The notes: generated by a model not told the origin, from the sequence alone. A stretch of DNA of 64,000 bases from Portunus trituberculatus (GCF_017591435.1 NC_059299.1:3242480-3306479); one strand, 5' to 3'. Shown: positions 36,291 through 60,000, counted from the first letter of the stretch. Numbers and translations are program-made.

Positions 36291-37574
36291 TTATGCTGGG
36301 TACCACCACACTCTTCCACACCTCTCTCAGCACATCATATTTGCTTGCTCTCATTCTTGCTGCACTCCCCAATCGTCCTACCCACTGATTCACTAAACCT
36401 AACTTTTCATTCTTTGTCTTTTCACATCCACTTGGACTCACCCACATCCCCAAGTACTTATATTCTCGTGCCTGATTCATCTCATTCTCTCCAATTTTCC
36501 ATACTGCATTGCTTTTATCCTCAGACCTATTCACTATCATCACCTTACTTTTCTCACTACTAAACCTAACTCCAAAGTCTCTCCCATATCCATCCACAAC
36601 ATCTAGCATTCTCTGCAACTCAACTGCTGACTCACTCATGACCACCACATCATCTGCATAAAGGAGCACACCTATCTTCTCATTTCCCACTCTTACTCCT
36701 GCATTCATTCTTCTCAATCTGGCTGCTAACTCCTCTGTATACAAACTGAAAAGGGTTGGTGACAGAATACATCCTTGCCTAACTCCTCTCTCACTCTTCA
36801 CCCAGTCTGTCTCTATATCTCCTAGTCTGTATTTAGCTTTGGTGTCAACATACATGCTATGCACTATGTTGATTATTTTTTCACTCAACCCAATCTTTCC
36901 TAAGACTCTGACTAACATTTCTCTATCCACCCTATCATAAGCTTTTCTATATCCAAAAACCTAAATACAATTTGCCTCCTCCTTTCTTTTTTCTCAATCA
37001 TTTCATTTACCACAAACAAGTTATCCTCAGCCCTCCTGTCCACACGGAAACCATTCTGTTCCTCACCTAACACTCCAGCTCGCTCAATCCATTTACACAA
37101 TCTCTCATTCAGCACTCCACTAAATACTTTACCTACTGTGTTTAATAATGCAATTGGCCTATACTTCTTCAGTTCATTCTTACTCTTGTGTCCTCCCTTA
37201 TGCAACAGAGTCACCCTGCATTCATTCCACATTCTTGGCACCCTCTCTTCCTCCCATACCTGGTTAAACACCTCAGTCATCCTGTCAATAACAACCTCCC
37301 CACCATTTTTATACATCTCATTGGTATCCCGTCTAAACCTGCTGATAAACACTGATCTTGATCTTCACCACTTCTGCATTACTTCATTCATTTATTCCTA
37401 CCTGAACTCAGGAAAAGTTAATACAATAGTGTTACACAGTTTATTATGTACCATTTCGCAGTGTAGCAGATTTAATGTCACTCCATGCCGCGGTAAGTTT
37501 TCAAGGGTAGACTCTTCTGTTTGATAAGTCGCTTTTGTGAGTATCGCAGCATTTTTTTTTTTCTTTTTTCTTTC

Positions 37575-37832
37575 CTTTTTTTTTTTTTTTTACGTTATGA
37601 CGTATAGTGCCAATAGGTATACTTGAAGAGTATGGGAAGCGCTGTTCAACATCCACCTATTAGTGGCGCAGGCAATTTTATTTATAGTGGTACCCATATT
37701 AGGGCTCGTATCACCACCCAAGCGCATCTTTGATGTAGTCACCTACAACCTGGGTATCATAGTGACATGTAGGTAACTTTAAACCACTTGACAATCTTAC
37801 TATAATAGAGCAAAGCCTATCCTATCCTATCA
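37575..37832 (-). mobile_element. SINE-like or LINE 3' fragment with A-tail, minus strand
   Basis: Read on the minus strand it starts with an AGGAT pentamer repeat (GATAGGATAGGATAGGC), has a body with GTTGTAGGTGACTACATC and CTATTGGCACTATACGTC, and ends in a long A-run (T-run in the plus strand before 37591). A body between a short repeat and a poly(A) tail suggests a retroposed element. No Pol III boxes were recognised. Confidence 0.45.
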
Positions 37833-37854
37833 TCATAATAATAGTAGTTGCAGC

Positions 37855-38246
<392 letters not shown>

Positions 38247-38414
38247 AGATGAACTACAGCAGCAACGCAAACACAACCATCACCACCCATCACCACTACC
38301 AACAACACTAAAACAATACCCACTTCAAAGTAATGTAATATGTTGTATGAACCTTAAGCTGGCTCTTACTCTCTTTTGCATTAACTGATTCACCGGAGCA
38401 GCTAACCATGCATA

Positions 38415-38468
<54 letters not shown>

Positions 38469-40300
38469 AGAATAAACAAAGTGAAGTGAAGGGACTGTCC
38501 AAGCGTGTCTGACCTTGACTGTCCCGGGGCGGCACTAAGATCACAGTTATTATACTTTATTTGCCGTGCTCACTGCGTCTACTGGGAGGCTACCTAGATA
38601 ATTGAGTCAAGTTATATTTTAGGTTTGAAATGCCCTTCACTATATTTCTACATTTCGCGAGACGGTTGAATTGTTGGGCGTTCTGATACACTTAAATTCG
38701 GTCTAAATTAGATATAGAAATTCTAGTTCCGTGTACTGGTATGTTCACTGTGTTGTGTGACACCTGAAGCAGGCAGGAAGAACGTGCTTGCAGCCAGGCC
38801 AAACCGCAACACATCAAAATGGTGTATTGTGTGTGCTGAGTGCAGTATTTGTTCTACCTGCTACTGGCACTACACAAGCTTTGAAAAGTAAAGCTTATGG
38901 GCAGAATTTATGCTGACTTCTATCTTTGGAGGCTATCCAATTAATCTTCCGGTGCCGAGAGATCAGTTAAGTATGACTATGAGGTTCAAAGGTAGAGGCA
39001 AGAATTCCCTCGTTGCCTATCATATGTCAAGAGGCGAGACAGCGGGAAGTCAGTCTAGGAAAGTTCCCCCTTGTTGCCTCTCTTCGTTCCGTGTGTAGCG
39101 ACGAGCGAGCGGGGAGAGGACTGACGGCGTGGGCCTGGGGTGAAATCCGGGGCTACCACGCCACCAGGCACCATAAACCTTACAACCCCTACCGGTACTG
39201 AACCACACGATGACTTGCAAGGGTAGTCTAAGCGAACATGTGCATTTGCGGTGTTGGAACCTACAACGAACCAAGCAACGCGCCCTCTACTCCTTGAGGA
39301 AACAAATGAGGAACATACAGTAAAAGCAGTATTGGCTTAACCCGCTGGATTTGAGTCTGGGTAACTTTTTCACAAAGAATATCAAACAAATTTCACTGCG
39401 CTAATTCTAGCTATAGTAAAATTAGAAAGAAAGAAAAAAGCAGTATATAGAACAGAGGAAAGGGAAAATCATGTGATCTATACCTAATGTCAGTTAGGGA
39501 AAATATAAAATGTTTGCTGGCAAGGTGATGTGCTATGAAAGATGAATACAGGTAAGGGTACTTCATAGTAGCACTGTTACCTAAAAAAAAAAAAAAAAAA
39601 TATGACCGCATGCCCACATACAGTATACAGTAAGGTGATAGCACACAGGCCAGCCAAGGTGGTACTGGGCAACACGAGGACCCAGGAGAGGTGCAGGAGG
39701 CTAATCTCCGACACGAGGAATTTAGGAATTTCAAAGGTGGACCAAAGGCGGTTGGTTGGTTACCTGTCCTCACCTCCCCATCCCTTCCCTCCCGCTACAC
39801 CACCTCTCCCTTTCCTTCCATCTTTCCCATTTTTTCCCTCTCTTTCTCTCCTTTCACCCGCATCCGTACTTCTCATGAAAGTGGGTATGTTACGAGATTT
39901 TGAACTGAGAAGCCTGTCAGAGAATATGTAAAGAATAAAAGTTTGAAATAATTAGGTTTTAACATTGCGTCTTTTGCCAGTCATCTCCAACAGTTCCCAA
40001 TTTTCGACATGATCACAAGAGGACGAAAGTAAGCAATTTTAATGTTCAGTTTCTTTACTTACAATTCAAACTGTTAAAAACAACCATATCGGGACGCCTT
40101 CTGATTTTGCAGGTATAGAAAGAGGTGCATGTGAATCAGCGACGGGCGTGCACAGTATTGGCAGCACTGATCAGAAGGCAGGGACATGCGGAGGGCGTGA
40201 GCTGTGTGGTGGTGGCCCGCTGTGTTGCCGCCCGACCAAGGGTTCTCTGTGTCACCAGTACCGCATCCACACTTGTATTTTATCATCCACATGAGTTACA
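38247..40300. other. Intergenic, no gene recognised
   Basis: (CA)n at 38416-38466 and an A-run at 39583-39600. The rest is apparently unique sequence. Open frames here are short with no recognisable domains. Confidence 0.4.
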
Positions 40301-40329
40301 GGTAAAGACGAGAGTGCCACTGACAGTGC

Positions 40330-41420
<1,091 letters not shown>

Positions 41421-43379
41421 TCTGGTACATGGTCCTTCAATCATGACTAGATCCACACTCATCCACCTGCGCGTCGGAAGTCTGCAGCGAGGGGAGGAGA
41501 CCTTTGTCTTACAGGGAGGGAGTGCGGTGGCCTTGTGCATGGCCAAGGCTACTGCCGCTACGCCAACCTGAGCACGTTGGTAGGGTAGTCATCGCCGGCC
41601 TCACTCCCTCCCCTGCCTTACTCGGGTGTGTTTTAAGAACAATTGGTAAGGAGTTCCTGAAGCCCAAATCTCACCCACCCCCTCGCCCCACGATGTTCAG
41701 AACGCCAGAGCTCAGGAAATATATGCTTGGGGATAACGTGTTTGTGGCTCGTTCCCCACAGACGCCCGCATCTTGAATCCAGACTGTAAAAGCTGACTGA
41801 GGTGTAGCCCATGCTTTACGCTGACCTGTGGGCTGCGCGATGCCAGGTGACTCAGTCCCCTGTCCCTATCCAGGCGTCGAGTCAAGCACGCAGGATCGTA
41901 TCGCACAGCACCCAGGCTGCCCATGAGCCTCTTGAACCTGATCCACAACGGGGAAAGCTGTCATGGCTGGGCGCCGGGTGAGTGTTCACACCCTTGCCAA
42001 AGCCATGGCTGGCCGGTTCCTCGTCTAGGAGTGACTGGCCCTTCAACCGCACTTCTACTTGCCCCAGAACCACAGTAGTGTTGTGCTCAGTCTTAGATAA
42101 CCCATTACAAATAGATAAATCTAAAGCGCGAGAGAGAAAAGAAATCAGGTACAAATTAAGCAATGTCTGGATGGTAGGTATTTGGGAGTGCGAACTTGAG
42201 ACATGAGAAATAGACACGTGGCGGCCGATGAGGCAAGTGTGCCCAAGCTGGATGAAGAACGAATGTCACAGCCACCCAAAGGCCAGTGCCCCGGGTTCTT
42301 GCCATGCCACGTGGCCCTCAGTAACTATAACATGCACAACCACTCTTAAGAAATTTTAGTAATAACAATATTCTTATATGTCGTGGCGTTTTATTCCCTT
42401 GAGTGCATTCGGCTGCACCACGGCATGTTGCATCCACAATAATGCCAAGGAGCCTCTCATGTGTGCAGCAACGACCACCTGCAAGAGGCAGCGCCGTGGT
42501 CCTGCGTGGCTGCCTTCTGTTCACCCTGCTTGTACTCGTACCGTATTCTTAGTCTCGATGAAAGGGGTGAATAGGTCACTCCATTCATGCAGCGGTGAGG
42601 CCTGGAGCGTGAGCGTCCTATGTGAAGGTGACTCGGGCCAACGTCCAGGCAAAGCAGGCAGTGGTGTGTGGCTGTGCCTGCATGGTGGGTGTGCTGCGCG
42701 GTGGGGCATGCCACTAGGGCTGCGCACGGTCACACAGTCAATGAAAATAAGTTTGCAGCAGGCAATTGCATTTGCAGGCACCATAGTCCCAAGTCCATCA
42801 CCCTTCTCACTCATAAACATAAGCCGGACTTTTGTATTTATTTAGGAATACCAAGTCCACCCATACATCAATGTGTGTTTGTATGTATGTCTCAACACAT
42901 GGCACCCGCACGGCCAGCCAGGGTCGCATTGCCCCGGGAGTCGTGTTACACCGCCACCCTCACTCTTTCACTCTTCCGCGCTGACCCAACTAGTTCCACC
43001 CACAACCCTTTACACTGCAAACACAATAACACTGTTGCACCTGCTTCTGGACACCGGAGCCTCACTTTGAATGAATAACACATTGTTAAAGACACATTAG
43101 GCACAACAGCGGAAAGTCTAACACTTACAAAGCTCCTCAAGTTTACAGCTTAACCTTTTTAACCTTGAACTTTTGCTTGTATACCTTCGTTCCTCGTCCC
43201 AGCCTGCGGTGGTGTGGTGGTGATTCATGCATGTTATGTGAGGTGTAATCAAGTACAAAATTGAGTAATACACGGCCAACCAAAACTGACTGGGGATGCA
43301 TACTCGTATTACATCACGGCCCTGACTTAAATATTTACAAAGCTTATGATAGCGAGGTGGTGATAGTGGTGGTGGTAGT

Positions 43380-43380
<1 letters not shown>
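41421..43380. other. Intergenic, no gene recognised
   Basis: Low repeat content and moderate G+C. The longest open frame, about 155 codons at 42378-42845, has no recognisable domain, low-complexity pieces and no splice support, so it is not called. Confidence 0.4.
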
Positions 43381-46500
<3,120 letters not shown>

Positions 46501-49070
46501 ATGGCGGTGGCGAGACATTCCTAGCGTACCACGCCTCACAATCGGTAGCTTCGGACACATTTCACCTCCCTAAATTATGGCAGGTCAAGAAAATTGCTAA
46601 ATAGCATATTTCTTTTTTCTCTCTCTCCTTCACCATTTCCTTTTAATATAAGGGCAGTGCGCAAAAAAGGGGAAAAATGACTTGAAATATTGAACTGTAT
46701 CAGTTTCTCTGATGTCAAATATTAACTGAAAAATATATAACTAAAAAATAAGATGAACGCTGGTTTCAAGATGGCTAGGTAGGAAACATCAACGCTTCCT
46801 CGACTTAATGGCTGTGTCTTCGAGTTGGTATGTCTAAATTTGATATAAAAATAATTGAGTTTTCATTTTACAATTCCAAGTATATTTCATATTTTCTTCT
46901 TCAAAAGTCCGTTAATCCAATAAATCCTTTCATAACAGTGACGTAAAGAAAGGAGAGAATTTTTAAAGAAAAGAACTGAAGCCAAAGTCAAAAGAACACA
47001 GCGAAACGCAACAGCAAGCCACCTGGCGGAATTTAGAGGAACTCATTGTGACGTCACTACTCGACGGAACTTCCACCTATGAGAACAAGAGAATGCTGGG
47101 TTGAAAATGACGTCGGCTCCTATTTTTAGCCCTACGGATGCAAATCGAGAATATATCGACAAAAATGTAGGAATGGTAACTGAAAGGTGCATGTGGCATC
47201 AGTCACAAATAATCCCTGCGGCAGCTTGGCTATCCTCTCAGGGCGTCATTAACTAGAGCTCCATATCACTGCCGCCCTTACCTCCTTCACACTTTTATCA
47301 AATATTTGTCAATTTAAGGCTTTAAATATAGCTATTATCACCAGTATGAAAAGACGAAAGGAAAGGATGCAGAAAGAAGGGAGAAGGGAGAAGGGGAGGG
47401 ACAAGTAACAACGGATACGGACCCTACAGGAAAACGTGGTAATAATGACAAACGTTCGTACTCAGAAACATTTTTCCCCAATCGTTTCCGGACACGTCTA
47501 GCATTTCATCATGAATAAGTAATTTCCGTTCACTCCACTCCGGTAAATTCACACCCACTTGTTGCGTCTGTCTGTACGTCTGTATGTATATGAAGGGGTA
47601 GTGGCGTGCTGCGCTGCGCTCTCCAGACGAGAGAGAGGGGGGGGGAGGGTTCTCACTTATTTGTTGCCATGTCTTCTCCACGTGTTTCCTGGAGAAAGGC
47701 ATAGCTGAAGGAGAGGGAAAGGGAGAGAATGGGGGAAGGAAGGAGGGAGAAGGACACGTGGCCGCCTGCTTCCCTCCTCACCTATGGGAACTACACGGTA
47801 TTAAATTACATGTCTGTATCACGTGGATGGTTTGTACTATCCATATATTTTTTTCTTTACTCTCGCAGTAACTCCACCACTGTTCTCATCCGATTCTTCA
47901 TTTGTTCATGTGTGTTCTTGTTCTCTACTTTTTTCGGTTTCCATAAATTATCCATGCCTTCACTCTAAACCTCCTTCAACACTTCTCACCTCTATTTCTT
48001 CCTAACTCTCATCATTCTTTTCCAGTCTTCTCACACCAACCTCATTCTCTTTCGTTCTTTCATTCAGTTCCTTTTCTAGGGTTCTTCCAGTTCCTCGTGA
48101 TTTACACACTTTTTCATCAATCTTAGTCTTTCAACTCTCTTTATACTTATTTTTCACTAGTGAACTGTTCATTTCCCGAGCATTCTCTCTCTCTCTCTCT
48201 CTCATAATATATTTCAATCCTTTCTCTGCCTCTTCATACTACTACTAGTGTAATGAATGAGTGAGTGGATCGATGACGAAGAGGATGTGGTGAAGCTAGA
48301 AAGAAAGAGAGGAAACCTTTTCATCATCCATAATAGAATAACATCAACAATTACTCAAGTTCCTTAGCAAGTGCGTGTAAAGATGAAGGCAGTTTCACAC
48401 AGCTTAGCGGCTTGCAGCCCAAACTTGTGGGTGACGGCCACGTTGGGCTAACTTGGGCGGGTCGGCGGCATTCTCTCTCTCTCTCTCTCTCTTGAGGACG
48501 ATGGGCGTGGCGAGTAAACCCAAAACGCAAGGGATCCCTAGACCCTTCGATCCACCAGTGGAGGGCCTTAGGAAGCGAGTTTTGGGAGGGAAAAAACAAG
48601 GCGTGAAGAGGAAAGGTTAGGTTAGGCAGGCCAGCGACGCCCGGCAATTATAGCGCCTGGGGCAGGGAGGCTCAAACGAGGACCTTCCCCCTCTTTACCT
48701 CCCTCCCTCCCTCCTTCTTACCTCCGACTCCCGGTCTCCTTTACCTCCCTCACCTCCTCCTCCTCGCCCACCACGACCGCGGACCAGCAGTTCCCTTCAC
48801 CATCTGGCGGTGAGTGGCTCCAGGGCAGGCTGGCGGAACATGGCTTAGCGACGCTTGCCCCGATAGTAGCGACGAAAGGGCGGGAAAAATAGCGTGACTC
48901 AAGCAAATGATGGAAAACTGATAAACGACAGTAAATATTTGTATAAGATAGTGAATTTAAGGGATGTAAAAGAGACAAATGGCGCATAGTATACGCTTAA
49001 TTCCCCTCCTCCATCATTATCCAACATTTTTTATTTTCCAGTTAGCGTACGTCTAGTGTCTTAGACGAGT
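46501..49070. other. Intergenic, no gene recognised
   Basis: Few microsatellites: short (CT)n at 48186-48204 and 48472-48492. A GC-richer patch lies at 48640-48880. Open frames are short and without domains. Confidence 0.4.
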
Positions 49071-49079
49071 AGCCTGCAT

Positions 49080-54077
<4,998 letters not shown>

Positions 54078-57000
54078 TTATGTCTTGAAGGGTAGATCCT
54101 TGATCCCTACTAAAACAAAACCATTGGAGTGCTTTTCGAAAGGCACATTCAGAGATGACCCACTGAAAACATAAACATGAATAGACTTAGGGATAGCAGC
54201 CTTGTGTATCCTGTGCAGTCTCTTGTCCAGCTTCCTAAGCTGTCGGTGACGAGTAGCTTTATTAGGGCACTGGCTCAGCTTTATGCCCATCTATAGCAGG
54301 AGAAAAAAAAAAGTGCACCCACAAGGGTACAATAACATTAAGACGCTGGTCGTAGTTTTATGTGCATGCTTCTTGGATCTTGAGTATAACTAACCATACA
54401 TACTCTTCATAAATACAATGATATATCAATAATAAGAATTTCTAGTTTTTAAAGGAAAACATGTACTATAAGTCAATCTTCAAATTCAAAGCAAATGAAT
54501 GACAAATACAAGCTTTGACTGTTAAGTATACTTATGTCACTTCAACTCAAGGCTACCATCTATGTATAACATATATTAGAAATCACAAGTGTACAACTTA
54601 GAAGTAGAAAAAAATGCACATACCTCCATGTGAATGAAAGTTAGCCTACTGTTTGGCACAAAATCTCTTGCTCGCTGAGAAACTTGCTTATTCCCTGAGA
54701 GAACCTCCATTAAGGGAATGTTGCTGAGGGTAGGTAATATAGGGAGGTAATTTTTGAAGCACCGAGCAGTGGTGATGACAGCAAGGTTGCAATGCTCCAA
54801 TTCCTGAGGGGAGATAGTATAGTACAAGTAAATTAATGAGTACAGGAATTGCACAACCTTTTCTTACAGAGCAATTAAATTTATCATTGATGTGTTAGAT
54901 AAGTGATTTTTATGAAAACCAGCCAATCTATAATTTATTTAACAAAACAATTCACACCTGGAATATATATTTATCAGTCCTTCTGAAAGGCCCAATGGCT
55001 TTTTCAGTTGATATTTTGCTACTATCTTTCCGTTCTTGCTTGGAGTCCACCGCCTTTTCGTCCGATTTTGATGGACACATCTTCTCCCAATCATAATATG
55101 AATCCGTAGGAGGCACCCATCCCATAAGCATATTGCCATACGTCTCATCTGTTTAATGAACCAAAATTATTGATGAGTCATAGGTAAACATATCAAGTCT
55201 GAAAAAAAAAAAAACTCATTAATATCTATTAACATTATTTCACATTAAATACCACATTTGTAAACATTTACTAAGCTAAATCTATTGGCAAGAGCTCACT
55301 GATTTATGTATATTATGTATTCTTGTTCTTATGAAAATGATTAGGTCCTGTGCTGTTTGCTGCAGTTTACTCAATAAACACACCATGCTTCAGTTTCCAC
55401 TGGACAAGCTGGAGAGAAGCTGATGCATCCTCTGTAGGGTCATGCCCTCCACTTCCATAGATCTGGATTTTCAGGTTCAGAAACATTTTACTCAGTGTCT
55501 TGAGGGAGGAGGTCTTAGAGTGCCTACCGGACACTTTATAAATCTCTGCAGAGTCAATCACATATGGGTGCATTATCTGGAGGAAACATTACCCATGATC
55601 ATTAAATTATCAATTGATTTTTTTTTTTTTACAATATCAAGAGCAATGGTTAAATACTCAAGACTGTTTTTCATTATGATATGAACAAAATAAGATGAAA
55701 ACAAAGACAAATAATGACTTACTTTTGTGGCATTGAAATCATTACACAAACCATGGCCCACTAGGATGGCATCGGGAGGCAGCAGCTTCTGCAAGTCCTT
55801 TTGCACATTTTCCAATCTCTTGGTGACTGTTTGTAACATGTCTTTTGTGATGCCCGAGAATTTTGTCAAATAGTTCACCACTTTGTTGTAAGGCAACACC
55901 AAAGTGTGGTAGATACACTACGGAAGAAAATCCATTTGCTACTTCTAATAAAAGACAGTGGACATAATTATCTACATATGCAAAAAACTCAATACTGTAC
56001 TACTTAAGTATCACTATAGAACCTTTTCCTCATACAATTTCAGAAACTGAAGCTAGAAATTACAAAAATTTAATGCCTATTTTAGAAGCATCATTCAATG
56101 ATCCTATCCTCCTCCTGCCACCATCACCTGTCACTATCTCTTCCTCCTCACCTCCAACTTCTCATTGACCACTGAGATACTGGCGAGCTCCAATTTGTTG
56201 ATAGAAGTCAAGCACATCTCACAATCCATGCCAAACATTGGAGAACGAGATGTTACCTGGAAGAATAAAACCTCTGCAGTCATGCATTAAGATATAAGAA
56301 AACTTGCCATATATAGAATACAAATACAAAATTTATGGAGAATGAATGCACAAATAAAATCAAGGAAGGTTGTACATACCTCTTTGTAATTATCTGAAGT
56401 GAACACAAAGTCTTTGTATCTACCTCCCTTAAAGCCAGGCATAGGGAGTGGGTAACCAAGTTTGACAAACTCATCTGGCTTCAACAGGAGCTTAAGTCTG
56501 TTGAATTTGTCATCAGGATGAATGTCATCATCAGGGTTTGAATCAAGTTTGGACAGATTCTTGAAGAAAGAACTAGTAGCAATGTTCGTTGTTAAGACAT
56601 TACTTAACTTAAGGGCATCTATATCTGAAAATGAAAATGAAAGCATAAGAGTAGACTAAAACCAGACTAATTTAGTAGATAGGTTCTGGTCAAGATGTGA
56701 ATATAGTGCTGCCATTATTTCTAAAACTATGTTAAGTAATTTGACTTCAGTGATACATCTAAAAGATTTTAAAAATACGTAGGACAAAGAAATAATAAAT
56801 ATGTATAATTTTGATGTAAACAATATATCCAACAAAAAGTAAGCATCACACATGCATGCATGCATGCGCACACACACACACACACACACATATGAAATAA
56901 AGGAAATCGAACTAAAAACTTTGAAGGATAGACAGGAAAAAGGAGACCTAATATCAATGATTAAGTTAGTAAAGTGTATGGAAAATATAGATAGACAAGA

Positions 57001-60000
57001 CCTGGTATCATTGACAGAGGATGGAGATAATTGAACAAGATGTTCCAAGAAGATAATGAAAAGTCAGTGTCTGAGGAACATTAAGAAGTTCAGTTTTTCA
57101 TATAGGATAGTGGACATCTGGAAAGGATTGACTGAAGAGATTGTAATGAAAGTGTGCACAATTTCAAGGAAAAGTTGGATAACTGTAGATATGGAGACAA
57201 GTCACTACGAGCCCCACTCCTTATGCAAAGAGAGATGATTAAGCACTTAGATAATATTTTGAGAAGAGATGGAAGAATACTTCAAGTTGGAGACTTTAAC
57301 TGTAAAAAAAAAAAGTGGAGAGTGATGGAAGTAATGGATAATGCTGGACAGTGGAGCGAAGATGTGTTACAGTTGAATATGGTAAATACAATGGACCAAT
57401 GGATGAAGGAGTCAACAAGGTACGGGGGAAGAACCATCGTTACTTGAGCTAGTATTCACAAGGAAACCAGAGCCCCCTCCCATCCCCTTCAGTTCAATGG
57501 GAAGAAGTGATCATGTGACATTAGAGCAGGAAATAAGGAGGAGGATGGGATAAGTAACAGAGATGACTACAAAAATGAGAGATTAAATCAAGCAAGAGCA
57601 GATTTTGAAAAATTAATGAACTTTCTGCTGACATTGAATGGAAAAAATATTTGTACAAAAAGACAATACAAGGAAAATATGAAATATTCTTACAGAAATA
57701 TAATGAAGAAATACATACCTTATTATAGAGTTAAGAAAAAAATTCACACTTGGTACAATGCTACATGCGCAGACACAAAAAAGGCAAAAGATAAAGCTTG
57801 GAAGACTCTCATAAAGCAGAGAAATGACAATAACAGACAGCAGTATAAGGATGCAAGAAATGAATATATTAGAGTAAGGAGAGAGGAAGAAAGAAACTTT
57901 GAGAAAGATGTTGTGAGTAAAAGCAAAGATGAACCCAAGCTTTTCTACAAATTTATAAATGACAAAATGAAGAACAAGGAAACAATAGAAAAAATAATTA
58001 AGGGAGGGAAGACATACCAAACAGAGAAGGAAATGCATGAAATATGAATAAGAGCTTTAGAAAGGTGTTCACTGTAGAAGAAAATTATACAGAATAGTTA
58101 AAGGGGGAAAGGCAACTGAGCCATTAAATTACAGACTGGTGTCACTTACAAGCATTATGGGAGTCATGTGAAATAATTATCAAAGAAAAATGGGTTAAAC
58201 ATCTGGAAGAAGAACAATTCATAAAAAACAGACAATTTGGGTTCAGGACAGGACAGTCATGTGTGTCCAATTTATTAAGCTTCTACTTGAGAGTAATAGG
58301 ACTGGATAAAAGAGATGGATGAGTGGACACAGTATACCTGGACATAAAAAAGGCTTTTGATAAAATCCCTCATGGAAGACTATTTTGGAAACTAGAGAAC
58401 ATAGGAGGACTGCGAGGAACTTTGTTAGAGTGGACGAGGGATTATTTGAAGGACAGGAGATGAGAACTGTGATCAGAGATACATACTCATCTTGGGGTAA
58501 AGTAACAAGAGGAGTTCCACAAGGGTCGGTGTTTTTGCTGTTACAAGATGACATAAACAAGATCTATGAGTGGAGTAAGAAGTGGAAATTGGAGTTTAAT
58601 GCCAAGAAATGTCATGTAATGGAGTTAGGAAAGAGCATAAGAAGACTGGTATGGGACTATTTGATGGGAGAAGAACAAATAATGAAGACTAAAGTGGAAA
58701 AAAGATCTAGGAGTGATTATACAGGAAAATCTGAACCCTGAAAAACATATAATCAAGATATTTGGTATATTATATAAAATGTTGACTAATACAAGAGTGG
58801 CATTTCAATTCATGGACAAAGATATGATGAAAAAAATCATCACAAGCATGATACGTCCAAAGTTGGAACATGCAGCAATGGTGTGGTTTCCAAACTCTAT
58901 GAAAGATATAAGAAGATTAGAACGGATACAGAAGATTGCTACAAAGATGGTGCCGGAACTAAAGGACCTAACATATGAAGAGTGGCTGAAGGAAATGGGA
59001 CTACCAACCTTACAAGATAGAAGAGAATGAGGGGATCTAATAGTAATGTACAAAATAGTCAATGGCATTGAAAAGATAGATGAGGAAGACCTGGTGCTGT
59101 TGACAGAAGATGGAAGGACAAGAGGTCATGTAAAGAAAACAAGGATGAGGCAGTGTGTGAAGGATGTTGGAAAATACAGCTTTCCACACAGAACGGTGAA
59201 GTGGAATGCAATGAATAATGAAGTTGTTACAGCACCTAATGTGCATAACTTTAAGGAAAAATTGGATAATTGGAGACATGGAGACAGGACACTATGAGCC
59301 CTACTCAAACTCTGTACAATACAACTAGGTAAATACAACTATGTAAATATATGTTATATCGAACAGACAATTTGGATTCAGGCCAGGACGGTCATGTGTG
59401 TTGAACTTAAGTTTCTACTCAAGAGTAATAGAAGGACTGGATAGCAGAGATGGATGGGTAGGCACGGTTTACCTGGACATTAAAAAGGCTTTTGATAAAA
59501 TCCCTCACAGCAGACTACTTTGTAAGTTTGAGAGCATAGAAGGACTCAGAAGAACTTTGTTTGATAGGATAAGGGATTACTTGAAGGATAGAGAGATGAG
59601 AACTGTGATCAGAGATACATACTCATCTTGGGGTAACGTAACAAGTGGAATGCCACAAGAGTCAGTGTTAGCCCCTATTATGTTCCAGGTATATGTAAAT
59701 GACACACAAAATCGGGTAAACAGTTATATTAATTTGTTTGCTAATGATGCAAAATTGCTAAGAGTAAGCAAAATCCAGGAGGACTGTTTGCTGCTACAGG
59801 AAGATATAAACAAAATCTACGAGTGGAGTAAGAAGTGTAAATTAGAGTTCAATGCCAAGAAATGTCATGTAATTGAATTGGAAAAGAGTAAGAGAAGACC
59901 AATATGGAACTATCTGATGGGAGAGGAACAAATAATGAAGACTAAAGAGGAAATAGACCTGGGAGTGATTATACAGGAAAATCTGAATCCAAAAAAAAAA

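Larger units (their letters stand above)
33232..37355 (-). mobile_element. LINE A: non-LTR retrotransposon, 5'-truncated, split by LINE B
   Basis: Coding pieces are 37352-36912 (RT start: FRRDTNEMYKNGG, YRPIALLNTVGKVF), 36930-36295 (RT core: RGVRQGCILSPTLFSLY, LLYADDVVVMSE, FSSEKSKVM) and 34398-33511 (C-terminal region with a CXXC...H...C motif, CQMCDLGEDETVEHVMLEC). A one-base deletion at about 36945 breaks the DIEKAYDR motif. No endonuclease domain is present, so the 5' end was lost at insertion. Similar elements occur in many arthropods; the clade was not resolved. It lies upstream of GTF2E1 on the same strand. Confidence 0.8.

Noticed and set aside
42378..43078. Overlapping 136-155 codon frames
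   Set aside because: They have no domain similarity, overlap in two frames and mirror frames on the other strand.
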